From NCBI GenBank assembly GCA_963809545.1, contig CAWEKD010000005.1:1670250-1734249 (forward strand): 64,000 nt of DNA. Reading direction: 5' to 3'. Below are positions 37,590-44,097 of this stretch, in pieces; position 1 is the first letter of the stretch, and each line of letters begins with the position of its first letter. This DNA is from Natronosporangium sp035305625 (GTDB taxonomy: Bacteria > Actinomycetota > Actinomycetes > Mycobacteriales > Micromonosporaceae). The notes under the pieces are model-generated. The model did no database searches. It saw only the letters and a list, made by a program, of their open reading frames with translations, and had not been told where the DNA came from. Position numbers and translations under genes: made by a program.

Positions 37590-38389
37590 TCGCAACCATG
37601 ATCCCAGGACGGGGCGGTGCGGCGGTCGCGGCGCTCGGTGATCGCGCGGTGCTGTCCGACCTGTACGACGAGGTGGGCTGGGAGATCTACCACCAGATCT
37701 CCGTCCAGGACAGCTCAGAGGTCCGAGAGCTACTGACCCTCATGCGGGCCCACCGGGGGCCGGTGTTGGAACTGGCCGCCGGAACCGGGCGGATCACTTT
37801 CCCACTACTGGCGGCGGGCCGGGAAGTGGTGGCGCTGGAGCTGTCTCCGAGCATGCTGCAAGGGCTGCGGGAGCGACTGGCGTCTGCTCCGGCCCGGCTC
37901 CGTGACCGGTGCACGTTGGTGCAGGGTGACATGCGGGAATTCTCGTTGGGGCGGGATTTCCCGGTCATCGTCCTGGGGACCAGCTCGGTCTCCCTGCTGG
38001 ACCGGGAGGGGCGCCAGCAGCTGTTCCACTGCGTGCGGCGGCACCTGGCACCGGGTGGGCGCTTCTTACTGACCACGGTGCTGGTGAACCGGAGCGACGC
38101 CCCCGAGGATGACGATTTCGAGTTCGAGCTGACGACCCCGGACGGGCGACAGCTTCGCATCTTCGAACACTGGTCGCTCGGGGCGGAGGCGCGGACGGCG
38201 GTGATCATGCCGGCGGATCCACCCGCGGAGGGACGGGTTCCGGTCTGTGTGACCACGATCCGGGTCCTTCCTCCTGAGCAACTACGCGCGGAGCTCGCCA
38301 CCGCCGGGCTGCGTGTTTTCCGTACCGTCCCGGTGCTGTCCGGGCAGCGGCACGCCGACCACCTACTGGAAGTGGGGGTGGAGCAGTGA
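37586..38389 (+). CDS. SAM-dependent methyltransferase, daptide type
   Basis: 267 residues starting at ATG 37586, overlapping the previous stop. Class I fold: VLELAAGTGRITFPLLAAG (SAM motif I), VVALELSPSMLQGL (acidic residue after strand 2), LVQGDMREF and FPVIVLGTSSVSLL. In daptides the methyltransferase dimethylates the amine made at the former C-terminal Thr and can also methylate the N-terminus. The stop overlaps the aminotransferase GTG (GTGA). Confidence 0.88.
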   Translation: MIATMIPGRGGAAVAALGDRAVLSDLYDEVGWEIYHQISVQDSSEVRELLTLMRAHRGPVLELAAGTGRITFPLLAAGREVVALELSPSMLQGLRERLASAPARLRDRCTLVQGDMREFSLGRDFPVIVLGTSSVSLLDREGRQQLFHCVRRHLAPGGRFLLTTVLVNRSDAPEDDDFEFELTTPDGRQLRIFEHWSLGAEARTAVIMPADPPAEGRVPVCVTTIRVLPPEQLRAELATAGLRVFRTVPVLSGQRHADHLLEVGVEQ

Positions 38390-39666
38390 GCGCACAGGAC
38401 TCGGCGCTGTGGGCGGGTCTATTCGATCCTCGGCTCCGAGGGCGGAGTGACCTATGCGCGGTGTCGGCTCAGGGCACCAGGGTTACCTTCGCCGATGGCC
38501 AGACCCGGTTGTGCGGCACGAGTGGGTTGTGGAACGTCAACCTAGGCTACGGCAACGAAGCGATCGCGACCGCGGTGGCGGAGGCGCTGCGAGAGGCCTC
38601 CTACCTCAGTTGCTTCCGCTATGAGAACGTCTACGCCCGGCAGGCGGCGGATGCGTTGATCGAGCTGGCGGGTGCCGGGCACTTCCAGCGAGTGGCCTTC
38701 TCGACCTCCGGAGGGGCCGCCAACGACCTGGCCATGAAAATTGCCCGGCACTATGACGCGCTTCGCTCCGCACGACCGCGGAAGATGATTGTAAGCCTGC
38801 AGGGCAGCTACCACGGGCTGACCTTCGGAGGGTATGCGCTCACTGGGGAGGATCTGGGTCAGCGAGTGAACGGGGTGGATCAGCGGCTGATCCGCCATGT
38901 TCCTCCGAACGACCCGGAGGCGTTGGCGAATCTGTTGGCGCGGCAAGGCTCCCAGATCGCCGCCATGGTGGTGGAGCCAATGCTGGGCAGTGGTGCGATC
39001 CCACTGACTGAGGAGTACGTCGCGGAGCTGCTGCGGCTACGAGACCAGTATGGATTCCTCCTGGTCGCGGATGAGGTCGCGACCGGATTCGGCCGCACCG
39101 GTCGGTGGTTCGCCTCTCACGCGTGGCCGGCTCCACCAGACCTGATGATCGTGTCAAAAGGCCTGAGCAACGGGGCGGCCGCGGTGGCGGCGGTGCTGAT
39201 CAGTGCTCCGGTGGCGGAGGCTTTCGAGCGCGCGGGTGTGTTCCCGATCCATGCGGAAACCCAAGCCGGTACTCCACCGAGCTGTGCCGCTATCACCGCC
39301 ACCATCGAGCAGATGCATGCACTGGATGCGGTGGCTGCGGCCGCACGCTTGTCCAAATCGCTTGATGAGGCGCTGACCCGGCTCGTGGCTGACCATCCTC
39401 ATGTGACCGCCACGACGGGAGTCGGATGCTTCCGATCAGTGCGTGTGTGCGGAGCGGACGGCACACCATTGGCGCAGACCGAGGTACCGGAGTTGGTGGC
39501 CGCCATCCGCAGCGAGGGAGCGATCGTGCATCCTGGCCCCCATGGTTTCCAGCTGGTTCCCGCGCTGACATATACCGAGCAGGAAGTCGCTGAACTCCTG
39601 GATTGTGTGTCCCGGGGGCTGGAGCGTTACTTCACCCAGCCGGCGGGAGCACGGGAAACGAGCTGA
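38386..39666 (+). CDS. Class III PLP aminotransferase, daptide type
   Basis: 426 residues with the class III signature: FSTSGGAANDLAMKIAR (phosphate site), SLQGSYHGLTFGGYALT, LLVADEVATGFGRTG and the PLP lysine K258 in VSKGLSNGA. In daptide synthesis it aminates the aminoacetone-type ketone left after Thr oxidation and decarboxylation. It is coupled to both neighbours by overlapping start and stop codons, so recognition protein, methyltransferase, aminotransferase and dehydrogenase are made together. Confidence 0.92.
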   Translation: MSAQDSALWAGLFDPRLRGRSDLCAVSAQGTRVTFADGQTRLCGTSGLWNVNLGYGNEAIATAVAEALREASYLSCFRYENVYARQAADALIELAGAGHFQRVAFSTSGGAANDLAMKIARHYDALRSARPRKMIVSLQGSYHGLTFGGYALTGEDLGQRVNGVDQRLIRHVPPNDPEALANLLARQGSQIAAMVVEPMLGSGAIPLTEEYVAELLRLRDQYGFLLVADEVATGFGRTGRWFASHAWPAPPDLMIVSKGLSNGAAAVAAVLISAPVAEAFERAGVFPIHAETQAGTPPSCAAITATIEQMHALDAVAAAARLSKSLDEALTRLVADHPHVTATTGVGCFRSVRVCGADGTPLAQTEVPELVAAIRSEGAIVHPGPHGFQLVPALTYTEQEVAELLDCVSRGLERYFTQPAGARETS

Positions 39667-40886
39667 TGGCTGTCATTCGGGAACCCACGCTCCTGCTTAC
39701 GCCAGACAGTGTGGGGGAGTGGCTAGGCACCAAGCGGGTGAGCAAAGTAGCAATTCTCATGGATCCGGCAATTGCGGGTTCACCGTTGGTGGAAGCCATT
39801 CGCTCTGCTGCGCGATCTGCGGGCTGTTCGACCACTGAACAACTGTTGACGGCCCCTGGGGCCCTTTCTACACTCAAGGCGCTCGCAAGCCGAATATCCA
39901 CTTCGGATGGCATAGTCGCTATTGGAGGGGGAGCGGTGCTAGACCAAGCTAAGCTGGCTAGAGCGCTGGCTTGCTCCCCTACTCTGGAGAAGTGGCTTGA
40001 CCGGACCGGCCGAGCAGGCTGGGTGAGCCTGCCCAATCAGCTGGATCCGACTCTCCGCCTAGTCGCGGTGCCGACCACGGTCGGCACCGGCGCGGAGGTC
40101 AATTCGGTGGCCTGTCTGGATGCGCCGGACGGCAAGCGGCTCGTCCATGGCCCCGCCCTCTGCCCAGATGCCGCGCTACTTGATCCGGAAGCGACCCGGA
40201 CTCTTCCTGGTCAGCTCGTCCAAGAGGGAGTCTTCGAAGCACTTAGCCGGGCCATTGGCCCCTATGCCGGCTCCCATGACGAGCTGGTGTTTGAAGACGG
40301 GATAGCTGAGTCGGTGGCGGAGACCTTGGCCCGGCTCGGCCATCGAGTACGGGATGAGTTGCTGGCGGATGGGCAGGTCACTGCCACCACCCGGATGGGA
40401 ATCGCCAGAGTCAGCGGCTTCAGCCATACTCATTGGCTGGCGTTAGGGCGTAACCCCTATGCCTACAAGGCATGGTTCCTCGCCACGGAGATCTCGCAGC
40501 TTGCGGGGTGCCGGAAGACGCCTGCGCTTGCAGGGGTGCTGCCGGTGCTCTGGCGTCAGATCACGTCGGGGAATCAGGCGCTGGGTTCGGCGTCTCGGTT
40601 GCAGCGCATCTGGGAACGGGTGGCCGCGACTGCACCCGGGATTTTGCCGGACGACCCGGCGGAAGGAGTGGCGCGCCTCGCACAACGGTGGGGAATCACA
40701 CCACCGGTTGGCTTCGACGTCGACGCGGTGGTGCGTAGCACCCTGCGCCGCTGGGGTGCGGGACTCCCGATGCTCGCCGGCATCTCTTCGGCACAACTGA
40801 GGGAGATTGTGGCCGACTGTGCCGCCATCGCCTCTGGACAGAACGCAGACGCCAGCTCTCATGAGCTCCTCGTGAATGCACGCTAA
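39666..40886 (+). CDS. Iron-containing alcohol dehydrogenase, daptide type
   Basis: 406 residues from ATG 39666, one base overlapping the aminotransferase stop. Group III ADH motifs: IVAIGGGAVLDQAKLARAL (dinucleotide site), VAVPTTVGTGAEVNS, and a histidine-rich segment GFSHTHWLALGRNP where metal ligands are expected. The daptide dehydrogenase oxidises the C-terminal Thr side-chain alcohol, leading to decarboxylation. It lies directly before the precursor genes. The N-terminal half is somewhat shorter in recognisable motifs than housekeeping ADHs, as expected for a peptide-modifying branch. Confidence 0.88.
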   Translation: MAVIREPTLLLTPDSVGEWLGTKRVSKVAILMDPAIAGSPLVEAIRSAARSAGCSTTEQLLTAPGALSTLKALASRISTSDGIVAIGGGAVLDQAKLARALACSPTLEKWLDRTGRAGWVSLPNQLDPTLRLVAVPTTVGTGAEVNSVACLDAPDGKRLVHGPALCPDAALLDPEATRTLPGQLVQEGVFEALSRAIGPYAGSHDELVFEDGIAESVAETLARLGHRVRDELLADGQVTATTRMGIARVSGFSHTHWLALGRNPYAYKAWFLATEISQLAGCRKTPALAGVLPVLWRQITSGNQALGSASRLQRIWERVAATAPGILPDDPAEGVARLAQRWGITPPVGFDVDAVVRSTLRRWGAGLPMLAGISSAQLREIVADCAAIASGQNADASSHELLVNAR

Positions 40887-40931
40887 TCACGAGGTGGAGT
40901 GGTGTGGAGAGTGTGGAAGGAGGTGGATGTG

Positions 40932-41105
40932 GTGGAGCACACCTTCATGGAGGAGACCCCGGCTCTGGAGATCGCCATGCAGGAGCTGGAGCCGATGGAG
41001 GCTCCGGGCGTGTGGACCGCGATCGGTGTGAGCGTCGGCGTGTCCGTGGTGACCGTCTCGGCTTACGGCGGCTACGCGGTGTCGGTCTCGGCGGTCACCA
41101 CCTGA
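40932..41105 (+). CDS. Daptide-type precursor peptide 1
   Basis: 57 residues from GTG 40932, 8 bases after AAGGAGG; GTG 40929 is an equal alternative. An acidic leader with AMQELEPMEAP is followed by a very hydrophobic Val/Ser/Ala/Gly-rich stretch beginning GVWTAIGVSV and ending SVSAVTT. The terminal Thr-Thr fits the Thr that daptide enzymes convert to a diamine. There is no cysteine. The leader is presumably cut after or near EAP by the M50 protease. Confidence 0.9.
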   Translation: MEHTFMEETPALEIAMQELEPMEAPGVWTAIGVSVGVSVVTVSAYGGYAVSVSAVTT

Positions 41106-41131
41106 TCGGGGCATCGTGTTCCGATCAGGTG
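41099..41131 (+). other. Hairpin between precursors 1 and 2
   Basis: A perfect 11-bp inverted repeat CACCTGATCGG/CCGATCAGGTG with an 11-base loop. The left arm overlaps the precursor 1 stop codon. It may slow decay of the upstream mRNA or lower read-through. Confidence 0.65.
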
Positions 41132-41162
41132 ATCGAGTCAAGCGGGACGGAGGTGAGAGAGC

Positions 41163-41336
41163 ATGAAGGATGTGCAGCTGGAGCTGCCGGCGCCGGAGCT
41201 GGAGCTGGCGATGCAGGAGCTGGAGCCGATGGAGGCTCCGGGCTTCTGGACCGGCTTCAAGGACGGTGTCGCCATCTCGGCCGCGGTCGTGAGCGCGTTC
41301 AGCGCGAGCGTCGCCGTGAGCGTCGCCACTACCTGA
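41163..41336 (+). CDS. Daptide-type precursor peptide 2
   Basis: 57 residues from ATG 41163 with GGAGGTGAGAG upstream. The leader MKDVQLELPAPELELAMQEL is followed by EPMEAP, then a core starting GFWTGFKDGVAIS and ending SVAVSVATT. It shares the leader motif and the Trp at core position 3 with precursor 1, but the core is different. There is no cysteine. Confidence 0.92.
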   Translation: MKDVQLELPAPELELAMQELEPMEAPGFWTGFKDGVAISAAVVSAFSASVAVSVATT

Positions 41337-41523
41337 TAGGTGATCTGGTGGCAGGCCAGACACACTCTGGCTGATGCTACGGACACCTCACGTGAGTAGG
41401 GCCGCAGGTCAGGAAGGTGCACAGCGGAGGGGCGCTGATGGCCTCCTGAGCCGATCGGTCTCGACTTCGCTGCCTCTTGGCCTGCGGCCCGATCCGTCCT
41501 GCGTTGGCATCGATCACTCCCAA

Positions 41524-41909
41524 GTGGAGTGGTGTGGAGAGTGTGGAAGGAGGTGGATGTGGTGGAGCACACCTTCATGGAGGAGACCCCGGCTCTGGAG
41601 ATCGCCATGCAGGAGCTGGAGCCGATGGAGGCTCCGGGCGTGTGGACCGCGATCGGTGTGAGCGTCGGCGTGTCCGTGGTGACCGTCTCGGCTTACGGCG
41701 GCTACGCGGTGTCGGTCTCGGCGGTCACCACCTGATCGGGGCATCGTGTTCCGATCAGGTGATCGAGTCAAGCGGGACGGAGGTGAGAGAGCATGAAGGA
41801 TGTGCAGCTGGAGCTGCCGGCGCCGGAGCTGGAGCTGGCGATGCAGGAGCTGGAGCCGATGGAGGCTCCGGGCTTCTGGACCGGCTTCAAGGACGGTGTC
41901 GCCATCTCG
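41524..41909 (+). repeat. Precursor-pair duplication, unit 2
   Basis: Second copy of the 386-bp unit, exact to 40894-41279, diverging only within the core of precursor 4. Confidence 0.95.
41562..41735 (+). CDS. Daptide-type precursor peptide 3 (identical to 1)
   Basis: The same 57-residue peptide as precursor 1, encoded by identical DNA including the ribosome site. The same hairpin follows (41729-41739 with 41751-41761). Confidence 0.9.
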   Translation: MEHTFMEETPALEIAMQELEPMEAPGVWTAIGVSVGVSVVTVSAYGGYAVSVSAVTT

Positions 41910-41957
41910 TCCGCGATCGTGAGCGCGATCTCCGCGAGCGTCGCGATCACCACCTGA
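41793..41957 (+). CDS. Daptide-type precursor peptide 4
   Basis: 54 residues from ATG 41793. The leader and first core residues are identical to precursor 2 (through GFKDGVAIS), then the core changes to SAIVSAISASVAITT, three residues shorter. It ends in Thr-Thr and has no cysteine. Divergence confined to the core after a duplication is what one expects under selection for new products. Confidence 0.92.
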   Translation: MKDVQLELPAPELELAMQELEPMEAPGFWTGFKDGVAISSAIVSAISASVAITT

Positions 41958-41978
41958 TCCAGGTGACGCCTAGGTGAT

Positions 41979-42022
41979 CCGTTCCGTAGGGCAGGCCCAC
42001 CCCCGCCTGCTCTACGGAACGG
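41979..42022 (+). terminator. Strong hairpin after the precursor genes
   Basis: An 18-bp stem (41979-41996 with 42005-42022, one G-T pair) with loop CCACCCCC. It lies 22 bases after precursor 4. It probably ends most transcription so that precursors outnumber downstream enzymes. There is no T-run. Confidence 0.75.
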
Positions 42023-42092
42023 CACCCATTTCGTCGACACGAGCTGGACACTCACGAGAACAAAAGATCACCGGAAGAGATAGGGGAGATCG

Positions 42093-42269
42093 GTGGAACG
42101 AGACAAGCTGCTCAGGCTGTTGGCTGTGGTGCTCTCGGTGACTGTGATCGCGATCGCCCTGCTGCGGTTCGAGGGGACGGTCGCCGCGGTGGTGGCGGGG
42201 ATCTTCGGGATCGTGGCGGTGGTCGCTGCCACGTTGCTGGTCAAGGACAGCAAGAAGGAAACCCGCTAA
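42093..42269 (+). CDS. 58-residue two-helix membrane protein
   Basis: Starts at GTG 42093 with GGGGAG 4 bases upstream. VERDKLLRLL precedes a first hydrophobic helix (about 9-25), a short turn RFEGT, a second helix (about 29-50) and the basic tail KDSKKETR. No family was recognised. Its place between the precursors and the protease, and the expected membrane activity of daptides, make self-protection a reasonable guess, but nothing in the sequence proves it. Confidence 0.75.
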   Translation: MERDKLLRLLAVVLSVTVIAIALLRFEGTVAAVVAGIFGIVAVVAATLLVKDSKKETR

Positions 42270-42333
42270 TGGGATCGGGTTGCCTGTCACAGGTTTGCCG
42301 TAGCGGCGGAGCTCACCTCGGTAGTGCCTGCTC

Positions 42334-44022
42334 ATGAGTGGAAAGGGCATGGCGGCGGGACTGCTCACCCGCCTGCGTGAGCGGCCGGAACCAGCGCCAG
42401 AGTTTCTGGAACGTCCCCAGCTGGCTAGCGATGTGCTGGTCCACGAGCCGTCTGAGCCGGGGCAGCCCTGGGTGGCGCAGCGAGGCACCCGAGAATACCT
42501 GCGCATCGGTAAGGACCTGGCCCGGCTGATGTTGGCCATGGATGGCCAGCGGAACGCCACTGAGCTGGCCGAACTGCTCGGCCCGCCCTGGACCGCCGAG
42601 ACCGTGGAGCGGATAGTCCGCCAGCTAGCAGATAAGCGCATGTTGGCGGATGGGCGCCGTCGCCGGCGGTCGGCCACGCCGTGGGTGAAGTACATTCCAC
42701 CGATCACGTTGCAGATCACGCTGCTGCGGCCCGCAGGCGCCGCCAAGGCCTTGGCGCCGATCGCGGCGGCCGTCACCAGCCGGTGGGGGACGATCGCGTG
42801 CTGGCTGTTCGGCGCGGCCGGGGTACTCGCCCTGATCCTCCAGGGGGGCATGCTTGGGGATGCGCTCAGTACCCCACTGCCGTACACCGTGTATCCGGTG
42901 CTCATGGCGGCCTCGCTGCTGGGGATGACCCTGCACGAGTTTTCCCATGGTGTGGCGCTGGTGCATTACGGTGGTCGGCCGAGCCGCCTAGGCGTGATGC
43001 TGTTCTACCTCATGCCCGCTTTTTTCTGCGACGTCACCGACGGGTGGCGACTACCACACAACTGGCAACGGGTGCGGGTCGCGTTGGCGGGTGTGGCGGT
43101 GCAGGCCCTGTTCGGTAGCGCGGCCGCGCTCGCCTCGTTGGCATTGACATTTGTGGACGGCACCACCGGCCTCCGCTACGGCTTGCTAGTGGTGGCATGC
43201 GGCAACATGCTCGTCGGCCTGCTCAACCTCATCCCCTTCGTCAAGCTGGACGGCTACATCGCGCTGATGAGCAGGGTGGACATTCCGCACCTTCGGCAGC
43301 GGAGCATGGCGGAGGGGCGGCGGCTGCTAGCGCGCTGGCTGTTTGGGGGACGGTACGAGCAGGAAGTGTCGGGGCCGCGCTGGATACCCTATTTCGGCCT
43401 GGCGTGCATGACGTTCCCGATCGTGCTGGTGACCATGGCGTTGTCGCACTGGGTCGACCTGCTGGCACGCAGCGGCGCGATTGGAACGATCGCGCTCATG
43501 CTCGGTGCGGGCTGCCTCGCCTTCTACCTGGTTCGCGGGGCGGTACGGGTGCTACGTGAAGGCATCCGGGCGCGTGCCAATCCGTTCCGAATGGCGGTTA
43601 CCACGATCGGGATCGTCGCCGTGGTGGTCTTCGGACTACACACGATTACGTTGCCGTACACGGTTTCCGGTGGTTATCTGCGGACCGACGAAGGCACCTT
43701 CCTGGTCATGCCGACCAACCAGGCACACATTGACATTGACGCTGGGGCGGAACTCCGACTCGGTCGAGGCGGGGTGGCGCTGCAGCAGATGAGTGGGAGC
43801 GGAATCGTCACCTCCTCGGAGTCAGAGCCGAGCCAGGCACCGGTCTCGGTTCTTTCCCCCATCGTGCTACCCGATCTCTTCGTGCTCCCGGTGCACCGCT
43901 ATCCGATCGAAGTGGTACAGGAGCCGGACCAACCCCAGGGAGTGGCGACAGTCCATCTCCGAGATGTGCCGCTGTGGGAGTGGATCTACCTCACCTACGC
44001 GGAGCCCGTCCTGAAATGGTGA
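42334..44022 (+). CDS. M50-type intramembrane metallopeptidase with N-terminal winged-helix/RRE-like domain
   Basis: 562 residues. Residues about 40-110 (YLRIGKDLARLMLAMDGQRN...LADKRMLADG) look like a PqqD-like winged helix. Several membrane helices follow with the zinc motif HEFSH (H201, E202, H205) and the second M50 motif NLIPFVKLDGY (D306). The C-terminal 120 residues after the last helix are extracytoplasmic. It fits the daptide intramembrane protease that removes the leader. The start at ATG 42334 has only a weak ribosome site. Confidence 0.9.
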   Translation: MSGKGMAAGLLTRLRERPEPAPEFLERPQLASDVLVHEPSEPGQPWVAQRGTREYLRIGKDLARLMLAMDGQRNATELAELLGPPWTAETVERIVRQLADKRMLADGRRRRRSATPWVKYIPPITLQITLLRPAGAAKALAPIAAAVTSRWGTIACWLFGAAGVLALILQGGMLGDALSTPLPYTVYPVLMAASLLGMTLHEFSHGVALVHYGGRPSRLGVMLFYLMPAFFCDVTDGWRLPHNWQRVRVALAGVAVQALFGSAAALASLALTFVDGTTGLRYGLLVVACGNMLVGLLNLIPFVKLDGYIALMSRVDIPHLRQRSMAEGRRLLARWLFGGRYEQEVSGPRWIPYFGLACMTFPIVLVTMALSHWVDLLARSGAIGTIALMLGAGCLAFYLVRGAVRVLREGIRARANPFRMAVTTIGIVAVVVFGLHTITLPYTVSGGYLRTDEGTFLVMPTNQAHIDIDAGAELRLGRGGVALQQMSGSGIVTSSESEPSQAPVSVLSPIVLPDLFVLPVHRYPIEVVQEPDQPQGVATVHLRDVPLWEWIYLTYAEPVLKW

Positions 44023-44097
44023 CGCCGACCGCGACCGCTTCCCGGCGGAGGAAGTGGTAATGGGGCGGGAGACAGATCAGCTGAGCGAAAGGGTGGC

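Larger units (their letters stand above)
40894..41279 (+). repeat. Precursor-pair duplication, unit 1
   Basis: 386 bases identical to 41524-41909 (offset 630). The unit holds the whole first precursor, the hairpin after it and most of the second precursor. Confidence 0.95.

Noticed and set aside
41374..41661. A 95-codon plus-strand frame running into precursor 3
   Set aside because: It overlaps precursor 3 in another frame, has no ribosome site and no homologous copy before precursor 1.
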